Shown here: one piece after another, positions 1 to 5,027 of the stretch
How the letters are laid out: each line of letters starts with the position of its first letter
Numbering within the stretch: the first letter of the stretch is position 1
Virus record (IMG/VR): IMGVR_UViG_3300043464_001968
Span: 1 to 20,735 of that record
DNA length: 20,735 nucleotides
Source: a virus
Direction: 5' to 3' (one strand)
Notes under the pieces: model-generated
The model's database searches: none
The model's input: only the letters and a program-made list of their open reading frames with translations
Told to the model about the DNA's origin: nothing
Program-made: the position numbers and the translations under genes

Positions 1-38
1 TCGAAGTCGGGGGCGGCCCGCCGGGGCCGCCGGAAGGA

Positions 39-79
39 CCCCCACGCCGTGGGGGGCTGTTCGCCCCCCACTAGGGGGG
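39..79. repeat. GC-rich overlapping hairpins
   Basis: CCCCCAC (39-45) pairs perfectly with GTGGGGG (49-55) across a 3-nt loop. The run G6 (51-56) can instead pair with C6 (64-69), and that C6 can pair with G6 (74-79), so three mutually exclusive stems are possible. No T-run follows, so a simple intrinsic terminator is not obvious. It may mark the end of a transcription unit to the left of the window or form part of the repeat-rich control region. Confidence 0.5.
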
Positions 80-84
80 CAGCA

Positions 85-169
85 AGTATTTCGATAGCCG
101 ACCGGGCACCGCCCGCGAGTATTTCGATAGCCGACCGCCGCGGCCGCGGCAGTATTTCGATGGCCGACC
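85..169. repeat. Three 19-bp direct repeats at exact 33-bp period (iteron-like)
   Basis: AGTATTTCGATAGCCGACC occurs at 85-103 and 118-136, and at 151-169 with one change (A to G at its twelfth base). Start-to-start distance is 33 bp both times, about three helical turns. The two 14-bp spacers differ in sequence, and the second is a perfect GC palindrome. Conserved words with unrelated spacers suggest protein-binding sites such as iterons or operators rather than simple slippage. The bound protein is unknown. Confidence 0.7.
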
Positions 170-180
170 ATGCTCACGAC

Positions 181-201
181 CGCTCACCGCTCACCGCTCA
201 C
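181..201. repeat. Short heptamer array (CGCTCAC)3
   Basis: Three perfect tandem copies of CGCTCAC directly precede the longer GTCGATG heptamer array. The unit length is the same (7 bp) but the sequence differs, so two heptamer arrays adjoin here. Confidence 0.7.
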
Positions 202-206
202 CGCTC

Positions 207-315
207 GTCGATGGTCGATGGTCGATGGTCGATGGTCGATGGTCGATGGTCGATGGTCGATGGTCGATGGTCGATGGTCGATGGTCGATGGTCGATGGTC
301 GATGGTCGATGGTCG
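207..315. repeat. Heptamer tandem repeat (GTCGATG)15.6
   Basis: Fifteen perfect GTCGATG units run from 207 to 311, followed by four bases of a sixteenth. Because 3 x 7 = 21, every frame of the strand reads as the same repeating heptapeptide, so the apparent open frames are an artefact. Such heptamer short tandem repeats are known from cyanobacteria and planctomycetes and vary in copy number by replication slippage. The array lies about 90 bp upstream of promoter P1. Confidence 0.9.
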
Positions 316-376
316 GATTCTCATTTCCTAAGTGTCCGGTCGGCAACAACTCTTTGCGATTGCCCGACGTTCAAGC

Positions 377-391
377 AAAAAAAGTTTTTTT
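377..391. promoter_or_regulatory. A7-G-T7 tract upstream of P1
   Basis: A7 (377-383), G, then T7 (385-391) forms an AT-only inverted tract in an otherwise GC-rich region, 10 bp before the P1 -35 box. It could act as an UP-like element, as a DNA unwinding or bending element, or as a terminator hairpin for upstream transcription. A comparable A5-C-T4 tract sits just before P2. Confidence 0.5.
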
Positions 392-401
392 GGTGGAGCA
401 C

Positions 402-430
402 TTGACGCCATGTTGCCGATGGGATACTAT
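402..430 (+). promoter_or_regulatory. Promoter P1, sigma70-like
   Basis: TTGACG at 402-407, a 17-bp spacer, and TACTAT at 425-430 make a near-consensus promoter about 45 bp before the first start codon. Bases 411-427 (TGTTGCCGATGGGATAC) recur with one change in P2 at 4958-4974, so the spacer plus the start of the -10 is probably also an operator. It would drive the rightward operon from 475. Confidence 0.75.
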
Positions 431-474
431 CATCACAGCGGGCAGGAAACCCGCGACCAACTAGGAGACGAACG

Positions 475-702
475 ATGCCCGCGACCATGACCAACACCGC
501 CAACGCGAAGCGGCTTGCGGCGACTATTGGCGTCAATCAACTGTGGTGCCTCCAACTTACCAACGGCCGTCTGTACGTCGTGGCCGACGCCTATGGATCG
601 TATGGCAGCGGCCGACGATGGGCCGTGACCGACGATGATGCAATCGAAATGGCCCGCAAGGCTGGAGTGATTTGCTCCGATGAGGGAGAGGTGACCGAAT
701 GA
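475..702 (+). CDS. Unknown 75-aa protein, first gene of the P1 operon
   Basis: I do not recognise this protein. The start is supported by TAGGAG ending 7 nt before ATG 475 and by promoter P1 about 45 bp upstream. The stop overlaps the next start as ATGA at 699-702, which predicts translational coupling to the helix-turn-helix gene downstream. The central part (LWCLQLTNGRLYVVADAYG) looks like a beta-hairpin core, and the C-terminus is acidic. There is no membrane segment or Cys cluster. As the first product of a strong, apparently regulated promoter it could be a small regulator or an early host-interaction protein, but that is inference. Confidence 0.7.
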   Translation: MPATMTNTANAKRLAATIGVNQLWCLQLTNGRLYVVADAYGSYGSGRRWAVTDDDAIEMARKAGVICSDEGEVTE

Positions 703-1286
703 ACACCGCCGAACACAAATCCGCCGCTGCCGCCGCTGGCCTTCAATGGCCCGACGTTTTGGCAGCGTATCGGGAAACCCGTGCGATTGAAGCCGAAGAG
801 TTGGAGCGTATCGGATCATTCCGACGCGAAGCGTTGGAACAACTGAGCGGCGACAACCACGCTGGCCGCTTTAGCGGTCGCCATCGTGCGGCCTTCAGCG
901 GCGGCGACGCTACCTACATTCGCGGGCTGGACGTTACCGCCGCTGGTCGCGGGATGACCGCTGATGAACTATTTGACGAACTAGCCACAACCAGCCGAAC
1001 CATGCGGCCAGCCGATGAAGTCATGGCCGAGGTAATCGAGCGGCTTTCTGGCCTCAACCAGCCCGCCGAAGAATGCGAGCCGACATGGATGGGTCTAGTC
1101 GCGGCCGCGGCCGCGGCCGACATAACGGAGCAATGGCTACGCCAACTCGTGAAGGCCGGGAAGGTGCGTGGCCGACGGGTCGGCCGCCGTTGGGAGGTAG
1201 CCGCGGCCGATGTGGCATTCTTCCAGCGTCACCCAACGGCCGGCCGTCCCCGCGTTCGTGCTCACCTTGAAGCCTCACCCTTTTGA
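699..1286 (+). CDS. 195-aa protein with C-terminal helix-turn-helix (HTH_17/excisionase-like)
   Basis: The N-terminal 120 residues are charged, helix-rich and unrecognised. Residues about 131-176 match the small winged-HTH pattern of excisionase/MerR-type domains: a helix from the Ala run (AAAAAADI), TEQWLRQLVKAGKVRGRRVGRRWEV, then an ADVAFFQRH helix. The poly-Ala comes from a GCGGCC hexamer run near 1100-1120. Translation is probably coupled to the preceding gene by the ATGA overlap, with GAGGGAG just upstream. The gene ends 4 bp before a perfect 20-bp palindrome (1291-1310), a plausible target for this or another regulator. DNA binding is likely; whether it is a repressor, an excisionase or a replication-origin factor is not resolved. 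Confidence 0.75.
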   Translation: MNTAEHKSAAAAAGLQWPDVLAAYRETRAIEAEELERIGSFRREALEQLSGDNHAGRFSGRHRAAFSGGDATYIRGLDVTAAGRGMTADELFDELATTSRTMRPADEVMAEVIERLSGLNQPAEECEPTWMGLVAAAAAADITEQWLRQLVKAGKVRGRRVGRRWEVAAADVAFFQRHPTAGRPRVRAHLEASPF

Positions 1287-1290
1287 TCTA

Positions 1291-1310
1291 TTGTGTCCCA
1301 TGGGACACAA
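1291..1310. promoter_or_regulatory. Perfect 20-bp palindrome, probable operator
   Basis: TTGTGTCCCATGGGACACAA is a perfect inverted repeat with no loop. It lies between the HTH gene stop (1286) and the ardC-like start (1377). A GTG and an ATG inside it could extend open frames, but the ardC-like gene has a better start with a ribosome-binding site downstream. A dimeric repressor site is the simplest reading. No matching -35/-10 pair is obvious around it. Confidence 0.65.
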
Positions 1311-1376
1311 CCAACAACACAACCCGACCCGGCCGCGGGATTCAATCGGCCGGAACACTTGAACGGAGAAACGACG

Positions 1377-2330
1377 ATGAATGCCACAACCACAACCACA
1401 ACCCGCCGCGACGTTTACCAGGAAGTCACCGACGCGATCGTGTCGCGTCTCGAATCTGGCACCGTGGCACCGTGGCACCAGCCATGGAAAGCCGGCCACG
1501 TCGCCGGCCCGGTCTCCCGACCGCTGCGCCATAATGGAAAACCCTACCAGGGGGTAAACGTGCTGATGCTCTGGATCGCGGCTGAATCGGCCGGCCACGT
1601 CTCCCCCTACTGGCTCACCTACAACCAGGCCCGCGAGATCGGCGGACACGTTCGGAAGGGTGAGAAGGGGACAACCGTTGTCTACGCTTCAACGTTCCGG
1701 AAAACCGAAGAGAAGGCCGACGGCACGACCGCCGAGCGGTCGATACCGTTCCTGAAAACCTATACCGTTTTCAACGCTTGCCAGTGTGACGACCTGCCCG
1801 CCCACTACATGCAGATTGCCGAACCGTCGGCCACGGCCGGCGACCCCCTGCCCGCGGTGCTCGAGTTTGCCACCAACACGGGAGCAGACATCCGCGAGGG
1901 CGGGAGCCGAGCGTACTACAACCCGTCGGCCGACTACGTCCAGATGCCGCCGGCCGGCACGTTCGACAACCCGGAATCGCACGCCGGCACACTGTGCCAC
2001 GAGCTGGCCCACTGGACAGGCCACGGCGCCCGGCTCGCTCGTGACTTCTCCGGGCGATTCGGCGATGACAAGTATGCCGCGGAGGAGCTGGTAGCCGAAC
2101 TCGCGGCCGCCTTCCTCGCCGCCGATCTCGGCTACGAGCCACAACCACGCGAAGACCACGCCAGCTATCTGGCATCGTGGCTCCGCGTGTTGAAGGCCGA
2201 CAAGCGTGCCATTTTCACCGCCGCCAGTCACGCCAGCCGATCGGCGGAATATCTCCACTCGCTCCAGCCGGGCGGAGCCAACCGTACCGAAGAGACGGCC
2301 GACGACCTGGAGCCGATCGCCGCAGAGTGA
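1377..2330 (+). CDS. ardC: ArdC-like antirestriction protein (ssDNA-binding domain plus zincin-like metallopeptidase)
   Basis: ArdC-family proteins are carried by plasmids and phages and protect incoming DNA from host restriction. They combine an N-terminal single-strand DNA-binding domain with a C-terminal zincin-like fold. Residues about 8-130 (VYQEVTDAIVSRLESGTVAPWHQPW, YWLTYNQAREIGGHVRKGEKGTTVVY) match the ArdC N-terminal domain. HELAH (residues 208-212) followed by EELVAE (236-241) gives the zinc ligands and catalytic Glu. The length of 317 aa is usual. The open frame extends to a GTG at 1293 inside the palindrome, but ATG 1377 has GGAG 8 nt upstream and gives the family's normal N-terminus. 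The first codons (MNATTTTTT) continue the C/A-rich leader theme. It is the only gene here with a clear counter-defence role. Confidence 0.92.
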   Translation: MNATTTTTTRRDVYQEVTDAIVSRLESGTVAPWHQPWKAGHVAGPVSRPLRHNGKPYQGVNVLMLWIAAESAGHVSPYWLTYNQAREIGGHVRKGEKGTTVVYASTFRKTEEKADGTTAERSIPFLKTYTVFNACQCDDLPAHYMQIAEPSATAGDPLPAVLEFATNTGADIREGGSRAYYNPSADYVQMPPAGTFDNPESHAGTLCHELAHWTGHGARLARDFSGRFGDDKYAAEELVAELAAAFLAADLGYEPQPREDHASYLASWLRVLKADKRAIFTAASHASRSAEYLHSLQPGGANRTEETADDLEPIAAE

Positions 2331-2344
2331 CGACCTGCCCTCAC

Positions 2345-2369
2345 CCCCTGCCCGCCCCCGGGGCAGGGG
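2345..2369. repeat. REP-like hairpin after the ardC-like gene
   Basis: CCCCTGCCC (2345-2353) pairs with GGGCAGGGG (2361-2369): a perfect 9-bp stem with a C-rich 7-nt loop. The flank CCCTCACC resembles widespread REP-type palindromic elements. It lacks a T-run. It may limit read-through or stabilise the upstream message, or be a mobile REP unit. Confidence 0.6.
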
Positions 2370-2395
2370 AGACGGGCCGGCCGACACTCGACCGA

Positions 2396-2414
2396 CCACA
2401 ACCACCACCAGGAG
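2396..2414 (+). promoter_or_regulatory. C/A-rich translation leader, copy 1
   Basis: CCACAACCACCACCAGGAG ends 8 nt before ATG 2423. The identical 19-mer recurs at 2811-2829, and close variants precede five further genes. It combines an unstructured C/A stretch with a consensus ribosome-binding site. Confidence 0.7.
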
Positions 2415-2422
2415 CAGATCCC

Positions 2423-2731
2423 ATGAACGCCACAACCACCGACAACCTTTACGGATGCCCCACCAAGCAGATCGACCACGCCGCCTATCCCAAACTGTGC
2501 CGCACGCGATCGGACGCCGAACTTCTGTTCGTCATCGCCGATTGCCAAGCAGTCCTCGCCGCATGGCCCGACCAGCCGAACTACGGCTATTACCTGGACG
2601 AAATCAACTACTGTGCCGATGAGCTGGCCCGACGGGCCCGCGGCAGCAAACGCCGCCGCCCCACAACCAACGAGATAGCAGCCGCTGCAGCCGCGGCCGC
2701 TTGGAGCCTATGCGAAGGGCTTGACGACTGA
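2423..2731 (+). CDS. Unknown 102-aa protein
   Basis: Not recognised. The start at 2423 is fixed by AGGAG 8 nt upstream within the C/A-rich leader; an in-frame ATG much further upstream would run back through the REP-like hairpin. The N-terminus MNATTT repeats the start of the ardC-like protein and of the gene at 3313. Residues 28-70 (SDAELLFVIADCQAVLAAWP, YYLDEINYCADELARR) look like a compact helical bundle with three Cys overall. A basic patch (SKRRRP, 75-80) and an Ala run encoded by GCNGCN repeats follow. It sits immediately downstream of the antirestriction gene, so an accessory counter-defence role is possible but unproven. Confidence 0.75.
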   Translation: MNATTTDNLYGCPTKQIDHAAYPKLCRTRSDAELLFVIADCQAVLAAWPDQPNYGYYLDEINYCADELARRARGSKRRRPTTNEIAAAAAAAAWSLCEGLDD

Positions 2732-2776
2732 CCCGGGCCGCCCCGGCCACCGCCGCCCCACCGGGGACGGCTGGAA

Positions 2777-2800
2777 CCGGGCCGGCCCGGCGATCGCCGG
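2777..2800. repeat. Two overlapping perfect 14-bp palindromes
   Basis: CCGGGCCGGCCCGG (2777-2790) and CCGGCGATCGCCGG (2787-2800) are each perfect palindromes sharing four bases, so two alternative strong hairpins can form between the genes ending at 2731 and starting at 2838. The second contains GCGATCGC, an octamer that is over-represented in this window. Confidence 0.6.
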
Positions 2801-2810
2801 CCACCGAGAC

Positions 2811-2829
2811 CCACAACCACCACCAGGAG
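2811..2829 (+). promoter_or_regulatory. C/A-rich translation leader, copy 2
   Basis: Exact 19-base copy of the leader at 2396-2414, ending in AGGAG 8 nt before ATG 2838. Confidence 0.7.
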
Positions 2830-2837
2830 CCACAACC

Positions 2838-3209
2838 ATGTCCGACTACATCGCACGATTCGACCGCGGCCCGTCGACACGATTCGACGCCGTCACCGAC
2901 TCCGCGGCTATCGACTACGTCCGCGAACTACTGGCCGACGAGGGGGCCGACGATGGCGAATCCGCCAGCGTCTATCGGCTCGACGACGACGCGAACGGCG
3001 TCGAGGAATATATCGGCGAGGCCACCGCCGGTAACGACGACCAGGCCGACGACGACGCCCAACCGTTAGCCGTCGAAATCGTGCCGGCCCCGCTGGGGCC
3101 GATCGAAAGAACCATCGCCGGCCTGATCGTGCGATGCCTTGACCTAGTCGCAACAGTCGCGGCCGATTGGCGCGACGCCCTTACCGAAGAAATGACGCCC
3201 GCAACCTGA
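2838..3209 (+). CDS. Unknown acidic 123-aa protein
   Basis: Not recognised. ATG 2838 is chosen because AGGAG lies 8 nt upstream at the end of an exact copy of the repeated leader; the frame is open further upstream but only through the palindromic spacer. The protein is strongly acidic in its first 80 residues (ADEGADDGESASVYRLDDDAN, NDDQADDDAQ), with a possible amphipathic or weakly hydrophobic helix near residues 88-110 (PIERTIAGLIVRCLDLVATVAADW). Small acidic phage proteins are often DNA mimics that block host nucleases or methylases. The acidity and the ardC-like neighbour make that a reasonable hypothesis, not a demonstrated function. Confidence 0.75.
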   Translation: MSDYIARFDRGPSTRFDAVTDSAAIDYVRELLADEGADDGESASVYRLDDDANGVEEYIGEATAGNDDQADDDAQPLAVEIVPAPLGPIERTIAGLIVRCLDLVATVAADWRDALTEEMTPAT

Positions 3210-3231
3210 TCGCCGCGGCCCCCCGGCCACC

Positions 3232-3271
3232 GGCCGCCGACCTGGCGGCCGGGCACCGGGCGGCCGGGCAC
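3232..3271. repeat. Hairpin and 12-bp direct repeat between small genes
   Basis: GGCCGCC (3232-3238) and GGCGGCC (3244-3250) form a perfect 7-bp stem with a 5-nt loop. GCGGCCGGGCAC is then repeated at 3245-3256 and 3260-3271. This GC-rich block separates the gene ending at 3209 from the C/A leader of the next gene. Confidence 0.55.
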
Positions 3272-3280
3272 AACGCCCGA

Positions 3281-3304
3281 CCACAACCCACCACCACCGA
3301 GGAG
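3281..3304 (+). promoter_or_regulatory. C/A-rich translation leader, copy 3
   Basis: CCACAACCCA, CCACCACCGA and GGAG run together before ATG 3313, with an 8-nt gap between GGAG and ATG. It is the same layout as the other leaders. Confidence 0.6.
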
Positions 3305-3312
3305 CCGAGACC

Positions 3313-3699
3313 ATGAACGCCACAACCACAACCACCGCCACCGACCAGCGCCCGACGTGCTGCGAATGCGGGAGCCACAAGGTAGAGACAACCGCATGGA
3401 TCGACTACGACGCCGAGGGCGTCGCCCGCATCGTCGACGGCGAAGGCCCGCACGGGGACGAAACCGGCAACTGGTGCCACGACTGCCAGGAGCACGTCTA
3501 CCTTGACTTCCCCACAACCACGCCGGCCGACGACGCCCGACGCCAGGCCGCCAACGCGGCCCGCGAGCACGCCGGCGAAATGCTGGAGCTGCTAACGGCG
3601 ATCGTGGCCCCAACGCTCGGCTACTACTCGCCGGACGATGCCGCCGCTTGCGGGTCGGCCATGGCACGGGCCCGCGAACTACTGGCCCGGCTTGCATAA
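3313..3699 (+). CDS. Unknown 128-aa protein with probable zinc ribbon
   Basis: Cys16-x2-Cys19 and Cys55-x2-Cys58 (TCCECGSHK and NWCHDCQEH) give a CxxC/CxxC pair typical of a zinc ribbon. The 35-residue loop between them contains an acidic WIDYDAEG stretch. The C-terminal half (residues 70-128) is helical and Ala-rich. The N-terminus MNATTTTTAT is encoded by CACAACCACAACC, extending the leader repeat into the gene. Zinc ribbons of this size bind nucleic acid or protein partners in many phages. I cannot assign a family. The gene is free-standing with leader-driven translation rather than overlap coupling. Confidence 0.75.
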   Translation: MNATTTTTATDQRPTCCECGSHKVETTAWIDYDAEGVARIVDGEGPHGDETGNWCHDCQEHVYLDFPTTTPADDARRQAANAAREHAGEMLELLTAIVAPTLGYYSPDDAAACGSAMARARELLARLA

Positions 3700-3776
3700 C
3701 CCGCGGCCGCCCCCGCCCCCCCGTCAGCCACCAGGCCCACGGGGCACCGGGGCCGGCCGTAACGTTGACGACCAAC

Positions 3777-3795
3777 CCACAACCACAACCAGGAG
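3777..3795 (+). promoter_or_regulatory. C/A-rich translation leader, copy 4
   Basis: CCACAACCACAACCAGGAG ends 8 nt before ATG 3804. It differs from copies 1 and 2 by a single base. Confidence 0.7.
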
Positions 3796-3803
3796 AACCA
3801 ACC

Positions 3804-4088
3804 ATGAGACCCCCCGAGACCTTGAAGCACGGCACCGCCCTTATCTCTTGCACTGGCGGATGGCGAATCCGTTGGGCAGACGGCACGACCGCCGGCCGCG
3901 TTCGTGCTCGCCTACGCCGAGACCGTACCGCGTGGATCGCATTCTGCGACGCATGGGATGGATACACCTGGACGCGAGACAAGGTAATAACCCGCCCGAC
4001 ACTCCCCGAACTGGAAGACGCCGTCCGGCAGTATGCCGACGCCGTTGACCAGCACGCATGGGTAGCGACCGGCGCTTGCCACAACTGA
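3804..4088 (+). CDS. Unknown 94-aa protein
   Basis: Not recognised. ATG 3804 follows AGGAG in the C/A leader; upstream extension of the frame crosses the previous gene and has no ribosome-binding site. Residues 8-55 (HGTALISCTGGWRIRWADGTTAGRVRARLRRDRTAWIAFCDAW) look like antiparallel beta strands with many Trp and Arg, and the C-terminal third is helical (LPELEDAVRQYADAV). It is basic and Trp-rich, unlike the acidic neighbour at 2838. It could bind nucleic acid, but there is no diagnostic motif. Confidence 0.72.
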   Translation: MRPPETLKHGTALISCTGGWRIRWADGTTAGRVRARLRRDRTAWIAFCDAWDGYTWTRDKVITRPTLPELEDAVRQYADAVDQHAWVATGACHN

Positions 4089-4102
4089 CCGCCCACAACC
4101 AG

Positions 4103-4130
4103 CCACACAACCACAACCCACAACCAGGAG
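4103..4130 (+). promoter_or_regulatory. C/A-rich translation leader, copy 5
   Basis: ACACAACC, ACAACCC and ACAACCAGGAG in series precede ATG 4139, with 8 nt between AGGAG and ATG. This is one of the two longest C/A stretches in the set. Confidence 0.65.
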
Positions 4131-4138
4131 CCCACGCC

Positions 4139-4378
4139 ATGACCGCCGCCCAGTTTTGCCGACTCGCCGCCCGTTACCGCGACCTCGATCCCACAACCCG
4201 CCGAGCCGTCGACGCCCTCGCCATCGGCGACGCCCGCACGGCCGACGACCACGCCCCCCGTGGCACCGACGCCCGCCGCACGGCCGACCGTTACCTACTC
4301 GACCTCGACGCCGCTGGTGCCCCGGTCGGCCCCGCCCGCCCGGCCCCGGCCCGCTTCGTCCCAATGTTCGCCGACTGA
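4139..4378 (+). CDS. Unknown 79-aa protein
   Basis: Not recognised. ATG 4139 follows an extended C/A leader ending in AGGAG. The N-terminal half is helical (FCRLAARYRDLDPTTRRAVDALAIGDARTADDHA). After a second helix (DARRTADRYLLDLD) the tail is Pro/Ala-rich (PARPAPARFVP) and probably disordered. Its size and layout match the other small products of this block. No membrane segment or catalytic motif is visible. Confidence 0.7.
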   Translation: MTAAQFCRLAARYRDLDPTTRRAVDALAIGDARTADDHAPRGTDARRTADRYLLDLDAAGAPVGPARPAPARFVPMFAD

Positions 4379-4409
4379 CCACAACCAACCCCACAACCAC
4401 AACCAAGAG
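4379..4409 (+). promoter_or_regulatory. C/A-rich translation leader, copy 6
   Basis: CCACAACC repeats start almost at the preceding stop codon and end in AAGAG, a weaker ribosome-binding site, before ATG 4418. The whole 39-bp gap between the two genes is C and A apart from the AAGAG. Confidence 0.65.
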
Positions 4410-4417
4410 CCACAACC

Positions 4418-4669
4418 ATGCCCCCCAGCCGCTTTCACCTAGCCCCCTATTCCTTGACGTTCGCGGCCGACGACCACCAGCGAAACCGCTGGACCCTCGC
4501 CGCATACATCGCCGCGATCGACGCCGGCGGCCAGCTCAACCACCAAACCCACCAGGCCGCGATCCTGGAGGGACGACGGCTAGACGCCGAGACCGGATTT
4601 CGTTGGTGGGTGCTCGACACGGCCGGCAAGCTGGACGCCACGCCAGCCAGCGGTTCCGCGATCGCTTGA
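4418..4669 (+). CDS. Unknown 83-aa protein
   Basis: Not recognised. ATG 4418 lies 8 nt after AAGAG within the repeated leader. The sequence mixes aromatic-rich stretches (FHLAPYSLTFAADD, FRWWVLDTAGKLD) with a helix (RWTLAAYIAAIDAGGQLNHQTHQAAILEGRR). There is no hydrophobic segment long enough for a membrane span. Its TGA stop lies inside a consensus TTGACA at 4666-4671, a possible -35 for the next gene. Confidence 0.72.
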   Translation: MPPSRFHLAPYSLTFAADDHQRNRWTLAAYIAAIDAGGQLNHQTHQAAILEGRRLDAETGFRWWVLDTAGKLDATPASGSAIA

Positions 4670-4693
4670 CACTTGGAGCCGACCGGAAACAAT
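4666..4693 (+). promoter_or_regulatory. Possible promoter for the small HTH gene
   Basis: A perfect TTGACA (4666-4671) is followed after 16 bp by AACAAT (4688-4693), a 4-of-6 match to a -10. If used, transcription would start close to ATG 4701, giving a leaderless or nearly leaderless message and ruling out ATG 4692 as the start. The weak -10 keeps confidence low. Confidence 0.35.
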
Positions 4694-4700
4694 GTCTCCC

Positions 4701-4919
4701 ATGGCACCCAAGATCGACCCGGACAAATACGTCACCATCGGCACCGCCGCCAAACTGGCGAACGTGTCGCGGCTATGGATGAGGAAGCTAGTCCAGAATG
4801 GGCACGTCTCCGGAATCCAGATCGACAACCAATGGTTTGCCCTACGGTCGGCGGTTGAATCGTTCGCCGAGACAACAGCCGGACGCGGCCGACCACGCGG
4901 CGGAAACCACGCCCACTAG
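4701..4919 (+). CDS. Small helix-turn-helix DNA-binding protein (HTH_17/excisionase-like)
   Basis: Residues about 10-55 (YVTIGTAAKLANVSRLWMRKLVQNGHVSGIQIDNQWFALRSAVESF) fit the compact HTH_17 fold: two helices with a turn, a short wing, then a final helix. The C-terminus is basic and Gly-rich (GRGRPRGGNH). The domain resembles the C-terminus of the 195-aa protein at 699-1286, so the window has two regulators or excisionases of one type. Neither ATG 4692 nor 4701 has a well-spaced ribosome-binding site; 4701 is preferred because 4692 overlaps the possible -10. It lies just upstream of promoter P2. It is the only gene in this block without the C/A leader, so it may be regulated separately. Confidence 0.78.
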   Translation: MAPKIDPDKYVTIGTAAKLANVSRLWMRKLVQNGHVSGIQIDNQWFALRSAVESFAETTAGRGRPRGGNHAH

Positions 4920-4929
4920 CCCACGCCAG

Positions 4930-4977
4930 AAAAACTTTTCTTTATCCCTTGTTTAGTTGTTGCCGATTGGATACAAA
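4930..4977 (+). promoter_or_regulatory. Promoter P2, sigma70-like, with operator shared with P1
   Basis: TTGTTT (4949-4954), a 17-bp spacer and TACAAA (4972-4977) form the promoter. A5-C-T4 (4930-4939) lies upstream, as A7-G-T7 does at P1. TGTTGCCGATTGGATAC (4958-4974) matches P1 at 16 of 17 bases at the same position relative to the -10. It would drive the 5028-6024 genes. Confidence 0.7.
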
Positions 4978-5027
4978 TAGTCAGACACCACAACCCGCGA
5001 CCCCGGCCGCACAACCAGGAGAGAACC

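Noticed and set aside
85-169. Possible CRISPR array
   Set aside because: Only three short 19-bp repeats with 14-bp GC-rich spacers, one spacer being a palindrome, and no cas genes. The dimensions do not fit CRISPR.
49-405. Open frames across the repeat region, encoding SISIADR and MVDGRWS repeats
   Set aside because: The heptamer array encodes the same heptapeptide in all three frames, there is no ribosome-binding site, and promoter P1 lies downstream. The frames are a product of repeats.
1293-1376. GTG start for the ardC-like gene inside the palindrome
   Set aside because: It lacks a ribosome-binding site and adds a 28-residue extension foreign to the family; ATG 1377 has GGAG at good spacing.
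2972-4505. Long minus-strand open frames (up to 426 aa) opposite the small early genes
   Set aside because: They are Arg/Gly/Trp-rich low-complexity translations of GC-rich DNA antisense to well-spaced genes with ribosome-binding sites. They cross several C/A leaders and palindromes.
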